A stretch of DNA of 64,000 bases, taken from Pseudomonas sp. Marseille-Q3773. Its GTDB lineage: Bacteria > Pseudomonadota > Gammaproteobacteria > Pseudomonadales > Pseudomonadaceae. Below the pieces are notes generated by a model that had not been told where the DNA came from, did no database searches, and was given only the letters and a program-made list of their open reading frames with translations. The translations under genes and the position numbers were made by a program. The DNA is taken from assembly GCF_916618955.1 (NCBI RefSeq), contig NZ_OU745390.1, positions 930,001 through 994,000 of the forward strand, given 5' to 3'. Below, piece after piece: positions 17,957-24,346 of this stretch. Within the stretch, counting starts at the first letter, position 1. Each line of letters opens with the position of its first letter.

Positions 17957-17994
17957 GTAAGTTACGTCTAGTAAGTTACTTTTGGTAGGTAAGC
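17957..17994. promoter_or_regulatory. Repeated GTAAGTTAC operator for the divergent TetR/oxidoreductase pair
   Basis: GTAAGTTAC occurs at 17957-17965 and again at 17971-17979, followed by a related GGTAGGTAAG just before the TetR start at 17996. The sites lie in the 93-bp divergent promoter region. TetR-family regulators usually bind such near-palindromic sites, so autoregulation and control of the reductase are inferred. Confidence 0.6.
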
Positions 17995-17995
17995 G

Positions 17996-18592
17996 ATGTC
18001 AAGCGATGATCCAACCCGCACGCGCAAGCGCCTGAGCCGTGACGAGCGCCGTCGCCAGCTGCTCGACATGGCCTGGCAGCTGGTGCGCGAGGAGGGCACC
18101 GATGCCCTCAGCCTGGGCCGTCTGGCCGAGCAGGCGGGGGTGACCAAGCCGGTGGTCTACGACCATTTCGAAACCCGTACCGGGCTGTTGGTGGCGCTGT
18201 ATCAGGAATACGATGCCCGTCAGTCGCGCATGCTGGAACGGGCCCTGGCGCGCTGTGAGGCCAGCCTGGCCAGCCGCGCCTGGGTGATAGCCGAGGCCTA
18301 CGTCGACTGCGTGATGAGCCAGGGGCTGGAAATACCCGGCGTCTCGGCCGCGTTGGCCGGGTCGCCGGAGATGGAAGCGCTCAAGCGGGCCTATGAGCAG
18401 CCCTTCCTGGACAAGTGTCGGGAAGCGCTGGCCGGCTTTTCCCCCAGCGGTACCGTCGGGGCTGCTGGCATGCGCCTGTTGGTGGGCGCAGCGGATGCCT
18501 TGTCGCAGGCGGCTGCGGCGGGAGAACTGGAAGCAGAGGCGGCCAAGGCCGAACTGCAGGCCGCCATCATGGCGATGGTCGAGCGCCAGTGA
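17996..18592 (+). CDS. TetR/AcrR-family transcriptional regulator
   Basis: A 198-residue regulator. The N-terminal helix-turn-helix (about 15-60) reads RRQLLDMAWQLVREEGTDALSLGRLAEQAGVTKPVVYDHFETRTGLLVALY, the standard TetR DNA-binding domain; the rest is the ligand-binding helical domain. It is divergent from the NAD(P)H oxidoreductase, which it probably represses until an electrophile or quinone binds. The inducer is unknown. Confidence 0.92.
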   Translation: MSSDDPTRTRKRLSRDERRRQLLDMAWQLVREEGTDALSLGRLAEQAGVTKPVVYDHFETRTGLLVALYQEYDARQSRMLERALARCEASLASRAWVIAEAYVDCVMSQGLEIPGVSAALAGSPEMEALKRAYEQPFLDKCREALAGFSPSGTVGAAGMRLLVGAADALSQAAAAGELEAEAAKAELQAAIMAMVERQ

Positions 18593-18627
18593 CGGTTCGA
18601 GATTGGCTGGCGACACAGCCCATCAGC

Positions 18628-19569
18628 TCAAACCGGCAAGCTTTGATAGGGTAATTCGTCGCCTGGGCTGCGGTTGAACTGGCGCTTGTATTCGCGGCTG
18701 AACTGCGAGGTGCTCTGGTACCCCACCCGGTGGGCCGCCTGGGCCACCCCCAGGCTTTCGCCAATCAGCATCTGCTGGGCCTTGAGCAAGCGCAGGCGCT
18801 TGAGGTATTGCATCGGCGCCATATCAGTGCAGCGCTTGAAATGCTCGTGGAAGGTCGACACGCTCATGTTGGCACGCGCGGCCAGCGCCTCCACGCTCAG
18901 TGGCTCGGCGTAGTGCTCGCGCAAGTGGGCGAGGGCCGCGCCAATGCGGGCAAAATGCCCTTGTTGCTCGACCAATGCCCGCAATACGCCCGCCTGTGGG
19001 CCACGCAAGGCGGTATACAGCACCTCGCGTACCCGCGCCGGCCCCAGCACCTTGGCATCCAGCGGGTCCTGCAGGCAGTGCAGCAGGCGTTCCACGCATT
19101 CGCGCATCGGTGCATCGAGCGCCGCCGAGGTCATCGATTGCGGCGTTTGTGCCTGCACCGCTGCATCCGGCGCCAGGTCCATGCTTTGCACCAGTTCCCC
19201 GAGCACGCCGCGGTCGATGTGCACCGCCACGCCCAACAACGGCGCTTCTGGGGTGGCAAAGGTTTCGCACATGAACGGCACCGACAATGCCTGCACCAGA
19301 TAATGCCCGGCGCCGTATTCCAGGGTTCGTAGCCCCAGGCGTGCCAGTTTGCTGCCCTGGGCCAGGATCATCAGGCTGGGTTCGTAGATCTGCGGGCTGC
19401 TGGCCACGTAATGGTCCCAACTCAGTACCTGCACCTGGGGCAGGTGTGTGGGCACGAAGCCGGGGCGTGTGGCGAGGCGGCGGATCAGGGCACAAAGCGG
19501 TGCATTGGCGTCGACGTGGCGGGGCAGTTGCATGGTGAACCAGGGCAGAGAATCAGACAGCCTGATCAT
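18628..19569 (-). CDS. AraC-family regulator with N-terminal AraC_N domain
   Basis: A 313-residue regulator. The N-terminal half (LSWDHYVASSPQIYEPSLMILAQGSKLARLG) matches the AraC_N type found beside alcohol dehydrogenase and oxidoreductase genes. The C-terminal double helix-turn-helix (about 205-305) contains LSVEALAARANMSVSTFHEHFKRCT and GVAQAAHRVGYQSTSQFSREYKRQF. It is divergent from the adjacent zinc alcohol dehydrogenase, which it probably activates, by analogy with the YqhC/YqhD arrangement. Confidence 0.9.
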   Translation of the reverse strand: MIRLSDSLPWFTMQLPRHVDANAPLCALIRRLATRPGFVPTHLPQVQVLSWDHYVASSPQIYEPSLMILAQGSKLARLGLRTLEYGAGHYLVQALSVPFMCETFATPEAPLLGVAVHIDRGVLGELVQSMDLAPDAAVQAQTPQSMTSAALDAPMRECVERLLHCLQDPLDAKVLGPARVREVLYTALRGPQAGVLRALVEQQGHFARIGAALAHLREHYAEPLSVEALAARANMSVSTFHEHFKRCTDMAPMQYLKRLRLLKAQQMLIGESLGVAQAAHRVGYQSTSQFSREYKRQFNRSPGDELPYQSLPV

Positions 19570-19713
19570 CGCCGATTGGGGGGTGGGCGCCAGCTGCGGC
19601 AGGACATGTTTGGAGAATCAGGCATGAATGCCGGAGGATCAGCGGTGGGCGGGGCGGTCCATGGCGAGCAAAATGCGCCACCTGAATCGTTTCACTTTAC
19701 AGCGAGGCCTTGT

Positions 19714-20766
19714 ATGTACACTGCCATCGGTTATGCCGCCCAGACTCCCACCAGCCCCCTGGCGCCCATGACTTTCGAGCGCCGCAGCCCGCGCCCGGAC
19801 GACGTCGCCATCGAGATCCTGTATTGCGGCGTGTGTCACTCCGACATCCACCAGTCCCGCAACGAATGGGGCATTGCCGTATACCCACTGATGCCTGGCC
19901 ACGAAATCATCGGCCGCGTCACCGCGGTGGGCGACAAGGTGACTGCGCACAAGGTCGGTGACCTGGTCGGGGTCGGCTGCATGGTCGACGCCTGTCGCCA
20001 TTGCGAAGCCTGTGCCAAGGACCTGGAACAGTACTGCCTGGAAGGCCCGACCATGACCTATGCCACCCCGGACCGGGTCGACGGCAGCAATACCATGGGC
20101 GGGTACTCCAGCAGCATCGTGGTCAGCGAACACTTCGTGCTGCGCATTCCGGCTGGCATGGACCTGCCCAGCGCTGCGCCGATCCTGTGTGCCGGCATTA
20201 CCACCTATTCGCCGTTGAAGCACCATGGCGTCGGCCCTGGGCACAAGGTCGGCATCCTTGGCATGGGCGGCCTTGGCCACATGGGCATCAAGCTGGCCAA
20301 GGCCCTGGGCGCCGAGGTGACGCTGTTCACCCGTTCGCAAGCCAAGGCCGAGGAGGCGCGTCGCCAGGGCGCCGACCATGTGATCGTGTCCACCGATGCC
20401 GGGCAGATGCGCGCAGCAGCCGGGCGGTTCGACTTCCTGCTCGACACCATCCCGGTGCAGCATGACCTCAATCCCTACCTGGAAACACTGAAGTTCGATG
20501 GCGTGCATATTCTGGTAGGCCTGATCGAACCGATCGACCCGGCTGTGCACGCGGCCAATCTGGTGTTGAAGCGTCGGGTGCTGGCGGGGTCCCTGATCGG
20601 CGGGATCGCCGAAACCCAGGAAGTGCTGGATTTCTGCGCCGAGCATGACATTCGCTGCGATATCGAATTGCTGGATATTCGCAACATCAACCAGGCCTAC
20701 GAGCGGATGATTGCCGGTGATGTGAAGTACCGCTTCGTCATCGACATGGCCACACTCAAGGGCTGA
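19714..20766 (+). CDS. Zinc-dependent NAD(P) alcohol dehydrogenase (YahK/CAD type)
   Basis: A 350-residue medium-chain dehydrogenase from the ATG at 19714. The catalytic zinc ligands appear as CGVCHSDIH and PGHEIIGRV, the structural zinc cysteines as CMVDACRHCEACAKDLEQYC, and the cofactor Rossmann motif as GILGMGGLGHMGIKLAKALG (about 180-200). It resembles broad-specificity aldehyde reductases (YahK, cinnamyl-alcohol type) that detoxify aldehydes with NADPH. The neighbouring divergent AraC regulator probably controls it. Confidence 0.93.
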   Translation: MYTAIGYAAQTPTSPLAPMTFERRSPRPDDVAIEILYCGVCHSDIHQSRNEWGIAVYPLMPGHEIIGRVTAVGDKVTAHKVGDLVGVGCMVDACRHCEACAKDLEQYCLEGPTMTYATPDRVDGSNTMGGYSSSIVVSEHFVLRIPAGMDLPSAAPILCAGITTYSPLKHHGVGPGHKVGILGMGGLGHMGIKLAKALGAEVTLFTRSQAKAEEARRQGADHVIVSTDAGQMRAAAGRFDFLLDTIPVQHDLNPYLETLKFDGVHILVGLIEPIDPAVHAANLVLKRRVLAGSLIGGIAETQEVLDFCAEHDIRCDIELLDIRNINQAYERMIAGDVKYRFVIDMATLKG

Positions 20767-20792
20767 CCGAACGCTTGCCTGGCAGCCTCGTC

Positions 20793-20806
20793 GCGGGCAC
20801 GCCCGC
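20793..20806. repeat. Short GC-rich palindrome after the dehydrogenase
   Basis: GCGGGC and GCCCGC separated by two bases, in a TCGCGGGCACGCCCGCT context, resemble the intergenic REP-like palindromes common in P. putida genomes. It may also act as the dehydrogenase terminator. It lies just outside the left end of the T6SS island. Confidence 0.4.
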
Positions 20807-20817
20807 TTCCGCAGAGC

Positions 20818-20845
20818 TGTGGTGTTTCAGAAATACCATTGAAAA
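20818..20845 (+). repeat. Left terminal inverted repeat of an IS630-like element
   Basis: The 28 bp beginning TGTGGTGTTTCAGAAAT match, in inverted orientation with only three mismatches, the 28 bp at 47750-47777. It lies directly beyond the stop codon (20847) of an IS630-type transposase remnant, as expected for the 3' end of such an insertion sequence. No flanking TA duplication is visible. Confidence 0.75.
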
Positions 20846-20846
20846 A

Positions 20847-21046
20847 TCATTTGCCCAGCGCTCGTGCCGCACGAGCGACTGAGGCAAGGATGTCCTCGGC
20901 CTTCTTGTGCCCCCCGAAATGGCTTTGGGTTTTGGGTTGTAGGTTCCAGGTAGTGCTTGATCGACCCCTCCAGATCCTTAACGCAGACATCTGTCTGGCA
21001 CTTGATCCACTTCTCGCTCAGCGTTGAGAAAAAAGCTCAACCTTAT
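20847..21046 (-). mobile_element. IS630-family transposase remnant, C-terminal part
   Basis: Translated on the minus strand in two frames, the segment reads FFSTLSEKWIK followed by VKDLEGSIKHYLEPTTQNPKPF and, after a frameshift near 20921, HKKAEDILASVARAARALGK and a stop at 20847. This is the standard C-terminus of IS630 DDE transposases. A missing base in the GTTGAGC-TTTTTTC region also breaks the VERFFS motif. Only the 3' end of the gene survives; the rest is absent here, and a middle fragment is found at 47.65-47.72 kb. Confidence 0.75.
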
Positions 21047-21370
21047 GGCTTCGATGATGTTGCCGCGTTGGTCGTAGTCATATCACCATAATCCCCCCTC
21101 GGCATCCAGTGTTTTAAAACGTTGGTCGAGGTCATCGTAGGCGTGGTGGACCGAGGTGCCATCTGGACGAGTGTGCTGCAGCAGGTTACTGCGCTCATCG
21201 TAGGCATAGACATCGGTGCTACCGTCGGTATAGATGTGCTGGGTAACGTTTTTGGCGGCATCTCGGTAGATCCAATCCTCGTTCTTGTCGGGATGGATGA
21301 GCGGTATAGGTAACCGAGAATGTCGCAGAAGTGCTGGGTCGCATTGCCGGTCCTTAATCTTAGGTCAGGA
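21043..21370 (-). pseudogene. Rhs core remnant
   Basis: The minus strand encodes YD-repeat sequence that aligns with the full-length Rhs gene at about 31.76-32.05 kb: GNATQHFCDILGYLYR, then after a frame change HPDKNEDWIYRDAAKN, then YAYDERSNLLQHTRPDGT and YDDLDQRFKTLDAEGGLW, where TGA replaces an arginine codon. At DNA level long runs are identical to the intact gene. It is a broken Rhs fragment directly downstream of a PAAR gene, without start or toxin tip. Confidence 0.8.
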
Positions 21371-21434
21371 CAGGCGGTAACAGGCATACTGCTGGGATGA
21401 CTGTTGTTCGTCTGCTCCATTTGGCCTGGTTGGC

Positions 21435-21698
21435 TCAGCTGTGGACGCTGCCGTGTGATGCGCTGGCAATCAAGCTTGCCCCGCACGCAGTCTTCATGCC
21501 GTCGAGCGCGACGGGCACTCCGTTCACGCGGTAAGTATCACTACCCTCGATGATGGGGAATTCGCCTTTGCATAGAGGGCAGAAAACCATGTTGCCCTTG
21601 CCAGCCATAGGCTTGCCATTGAGGCTGGTGTGCGGAATTGCGTCGATCACCTTCCCTCCATGATCGGTGGTGTCCCCGAATCGTATTATGGGTCTCAT
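21435..21698 (-). CDS. PAAR domain protein, copy 1
   Basis: An 87-residue PAAR protein, MRPIIRFGDTTDHGG at the start and PVALDGMKTACGASLIAS at the end, with a CPLCKGEFPI cysteine pair in the middle. PAAR proteins form the pointed tip on VgrG spikes and often carry toxins. This copy ends right after the PAAR fold; in another frame the sequence continues with a linker-like stretch (EQTNNSHPSSMPV) and then the Rhs remnant. The last 60 residues are almost identical to copy 2 at 22.7 kb. Confidence 0.88.
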   Translation of the reverse strand: MRPIIRFGDTTDHGGKVIDAIPHTSLNGKPMAGKGNMVFCPLCKGEFPIIEGSDTYRVNGVPVALDGMKTACGASLIASASHGSVHS

Positions 21699-21723
21699 TA
21701 TGGTGCTCTGTATGATATGGGGG

Positions 21724-22083
21724 TTAAGAATCTATAAATTCATAAATCAATTTATCTGGGGAGTGCGCGAAAAAGCTAACGTGAAGTATGGCCTCCGAGG
21801 GCTCGTTATTCTCAAGTATGAAGCATTCCACAGCGATGTCCCCGTCGCGGGTGTCGTATATCGTTAGTAGTGGGATGTCGGTTTTGTCTGGGTTTTGAGT
21901 GTTTGGTGGTGCGGATAATTTAGAGCTTGTGGAAAAATAAGTTGGTATTTGCTTGTATATTTCCGGAATGATTTTTCGAGATAGGGCAAACTGGCTGGCT
22001 AGGGTTGCTGTATCCCGAGCTGATATGGCATCAATGAAGTTGTTGAGTTGGGTGTACTTAGTGCTGTCTAGCGCTGGTGGCAT
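21724..22083 (-). CDS. Immunity-like small protein, unknown family
   Basis: A 119-residue low-GC gene, unlike the GC-rich core. The product (MPPALDSTKYTQLNNFIDAI..., ending FFAHSPDKLIYEFIDS) has no signal peptide or membrane segment. It sits between two PAAR modules, just upstream of PAAR copy 1 on the same strand. By position and composition it resembles immunity genes of polymorphic toxin loci, but no cognate toxin is visible next to it. It may be an orphan immunity gene. Confidence 0.55.
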   Translation of the reverse strand: MPPALDSTKYTQLNNFIDAISARDTATLASQFALSRKIIPEIYKQIPTYFSTSSKLSAPPNTQNPDKTDIPLLTIYDTRDGDIAVECFILENNEPSEAILHVSFFAHSPDKLIYEFIDS

Positions 22084-22149
22084 TCGATTCGCCCCTTATT
22101 ATGCAACGACCCATTTTGCTTTGCGAGTACCAGCATCCAGCTAATAGCG

Positions 22150-22182
22150 CCAGGACTCAAAGTACTGCTACCCGAGTCCTGG
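22150..22182. repeat. 9-bp inverted repeat
   Basis: CCAGGACTC at 22150-22158 pairs with GAGTCCTGG at 22174-22182 (15-nt loop), just downstream of the immunity-like gene at 22207. It may be a weak terminator; no T-run follows. Confidence 0.35.
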
Positions 22183-22206
22183 CTGAAGGGAGGATCCATC
22201 CTCTCA

Positions 22207-22563
22207 TCATTGGATAGCTTGTACTGCCCACTCCCTCATGACCTGTAACATTTGCTCTAAATTGATAATTCCTCCGAATACCACAGTCTCATCACCAAAA
22301 TCAGTTGGTTTAAAAAATATTGAAAGCTCCTTTTCATCCTCGCTAATCACTATTCGCATGACTCTGTTTCCCTTCAAGTCCCGAACAGAGAAAATAGGAT
22401 TTGCATCCGCGAATCGCTGGCCATTGTTGAATGTTGTTGCGTAAAAAGGCGTCAAAAAGTTTTTGGATTGAATATTTTTAGATGCAAAAGATCTGAATTC
22501 ATCTAAGAATAAATTCTCAAGGGCTATGTAGGTTTCTTGGCAGGTAAGATAGTCGTCGTACAT
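22207..22563 (-). CDS. Putative immunity protein downstream of PAAR copy 2
   Basis: A 118-residue AT-rich gene starting at 22563 after a GAGGAA ribosome binding site. The product begins MYDDYLTCQETYIALENLF and contains strand-rich segments such as VRDLKGNRVMRIVISEDEKELSIFF, ending MREWAVQAIQ. I do not recognise the family. It starts 2 bp after the stop of an open frame that follows the PAAR copy 2 fold, so it is placed like the immunity gene of a PAAR-linked toxin whose frame is now broken. Confidence 0.6.
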   Translation of the reverse strand: MYDDYLTCQETYIALENLFLDEFRSFASKNIQSKNFLTPFYATTFNNGQRFADANPIFSVRDLKGNRVMRIVISEDEKELSIFFKPTDFGDETVVFGGIINLEQMLQVMREWAVQAIQ

Positions 22564-22725
22564 AATTATTCCTCAAATGCACTTCCCGTGATAATTTCCA
22601 ACGGTACACGAGCACTGACGTAACGGCGTACAGACTGATCACGCCGTGGTCGGAGGCCGGGAGCGGCGGCAACAGACATACTGCTGGGATGTCTGTTGTT
22701 CGCCTGCTCCACTTGTCGCGTTGGT

Positions 22726-22989
22726 TCAACTATGGACGCTGCCGTGTGAGGCGCTGGCAATCAAGCTTGCCCCGCATGCGGTCTTCATGCCATCGAGCGC
22801 GACGGGTACTCCGTTAACGCGGTAGGTATCACTGCCCTCGACGATGGGAAACTCGCCTTTGCATAGAGGGCAGAAAACCATGTTGCCTTTGCCGGCCATT
22901 GGTTTGCCGTTGAGGTTGGTGTGGGGAATGGAGTCAATAACTATTCCTCCATGATTGGTTTTGTCGCCAAGTCTAACTACTCTCTTCAT
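22726..22989 (-). CDS. PAAR domain protein, copy 2
   Basis: An 87-residue PAAR tip protein (MKRVVRLGDKTNHGGIVIDS...), with CPLCKGEFPIVEG in the centre and the same C-terminal half as copy 1. The DNA duplication extends about 70 bp past the stop codon of both copies. In a different frame the downstream sequence reads VEQANNRHPSSMSVAAAPG and stays open to 22566, which suggests that an ancestral PAAR-toxin fusion lost its frame. It may supply the spike tip for VgrG, because the Rhs protein here has no PAAR of its own. Confidence 0.88.
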   Translation of the reverse strand: MKRVVRLGDKTNHGGIVIDSIPHTNLNGKPMAGKGNMVFCPLCKGEFPIVEGSDTYRVNGVPVALDGMKTACGASLIASASHGSVHS

Positions 22990-23037
22990 TGTGCACGGCT
23001 CGCCTTGTTGGTGATTTTAGTTTTGGAGTATGTGGCT

Positions 23038-23297
23038 CTATAGGTCGGTAAGGCGTTCACATGACAAGAAATAGTCAAATTTATCTAGGTCAAAAACTCC
23101 GGCTATCAGGCCATTTAGCTTTATCGCCGTCTTGATGTCTATAGGGTACTCGTTGTAAAGATTGTCAGTCGGGTCGTTGATGCCAAATATGTGTCGTAGC
23201 TCGGCAGGGTTCGGCTTGTGAATGAAATTATCTCATCAATCAACTCGTCGCCTCCTTTCGCAAATACTGAGATGTATCGCTTTACTTTATGATTCAT
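23038..23297 (-). pseudogene. Frameshifted immunity gene (DUF7683-like)
   Basis: The ATG at 23297 overlaps the toxin stop as ATGA. The first frame reads MNHKVKRYISVFAKGGDELIDEI. A single missing base near 23231 then moves the sequence to HKPNPAELRHIFGINDP, YNEYPIDIKTAIKLNGLIAG and FDLDKFDYFLSCERL, ending at 23038. Joined, the parts give a protein of about 86 residues that resembles the DUF7683 family found beside Rhs and contact-dependent toxins. As it stands the gene cannot make the full protein. Confidence 0.7.
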
Positions 23298-23651
23298 GGT
23301 TTAACTCTCCGAACGGGTTTCGGATTTTTAGATGGTGTCGGATTACCTGTTTCAGGATCATAAGCGCCAAGGTGACGGCCGCGGCGATCATATTTTTCAA
23401 CTTCGCCATGTCGTGAGTCCCATTCGCAGATACAGCCGTCGGGAAGCCTCCAACGTTTTCTTAATACACCTCCTCCCTGAACGGGTGTTTTTGGTCGTGC
23501 CCTAGCTGCCTCGGGAAAGCCTGGTAGGCTTGATGGTGCGGCAAAACTACTTTGCCAGCCATTGGTTTGCGTCGAGGTTAGTATCAGCCATTGACCCAAT
23601 TACTATGCCTCCGTGAGTGGCTACGTCACCCATCTTCACAATGTTCTTGAT
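23294..23651 (-). pseudogene. Decayed PAAR protein fused to colicin-E3-type ribonuclease domain
   Basis: The C-terminal frame (stop at 23294) encodes a domain very like the cytotoxic domain of colicin E3: RKRWRLPDGCICEWDSRHGE, then VEKYDRRGRHLGAYDPETGN. In colicin E3 this domain cleaves 16S rRNA at the decoding site. The upstream part, in another frame, is a PAAR start (VKMGDVATHGGIVIGSMADTNL). Compared with the intact PAAR copies it has lost one base at NGKP and most of the CPLC core, and the usual start is ATC. The fusion is therefore broken, although a TTG-initiated 101-residue frame keeps the nuclease domain. Confidence 0.75.
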
Positions 23652-23827
23652 ATAAAATCTCTCCTGAGAAATCACTGCAAATCTATGTTGCTGGCTGTTG
23701 TTGTGTTTTTGTGTATATCACGAAGTTATGGAAAGGCGTGGTGGCTTGATCTCTGTGAGTTGATGCATTGGCGGGCATTGGGGCGGAGCATAAATTGATG
23801 CTCCGTTCAATACCATTACAAATATGG

Positions 23828-24346
23828 CTATCGAAGTACTGCAAATACTCTGACGAATTCTTCGTTGCATGCGTCGTCGAAAAATCTACTTTCGTAGAAG
23901 GAAAATATAGGTTCTAAGTGGCACTCTATAAATATCTCTTTGATCAGGTTTAATTCTGGCGAGTTTTTTTGTGACCCACTTGAAGTTAAGCGTTTTAAGA
24001 AGATATCTCTTGACTCTTTTGCGTGTATGAAGAAGTTAGGTATCGGGGGTTCTTCAGGGTTGGTTGTGGTGAAATCAGTAAAGGTTAACGCGTAGAATCG
24101 GGTGTTGGTGCGAATTCTGTTTAGTCGAGCGAAAAGCATGGCTGAGTTTAAAGTGAAAAAAGCAGTGTTTACTAGGAATGCTGTGATGGCTGGAGTTTGG
24201 TATTCGCGGGTTAGTTTGAATATTTTTTTGTATCGAGATACAAGAGGGATCTCCTCAAATGATTCGTATTCGTCAAAAAATGTGCTTATTTCGTTCCAAG
24301 GTTCGTTTTGAGTTATTTCTTTGAAAGTGCTTTGTATGTTCATCAT
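23828..24346 (-). CDS. Putative immunity protein for Rhs cassette 1
   Basis: A 172-residue, clearly AT-rich gene whose ATG at 24346 overlaps the stop of the Rhs cassette as ATGA. The product starts MMNIQSTFKEITQNEPWNEI and ends DACNEEFVRVFAVLR; it is acidic, soluble and of no family I recognise. Tight coupling to the toxin-bearing 3' end is the basis for calling it immunity. GC content is far below that of the Rhs core, typical of exchangeable toxin-immunity pairs. Confidence 0.65.
   Translation of the reverse strand: MMNIQSTFKEITQNEPWNEISTFFDEYESFEEIPLVSRYKKIFKLTREYQTPAITAFLVNTAFFTLNSAMLFARLNRIRTNTRFYALTFTDFTTTNPEEPPIPNFFIHAKESRDIFLKRLTSSGSQKNSPELNLIKEIFIECHLEPIFSFYESRFFDDACNEEFVRVFAVLR

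Noticed and set aside
20767..21046. Left island edge as a tRNA-type attachment site
   Set aside because: No tRNA gene or integrase is present; the edge is explained better by IS630 ends.
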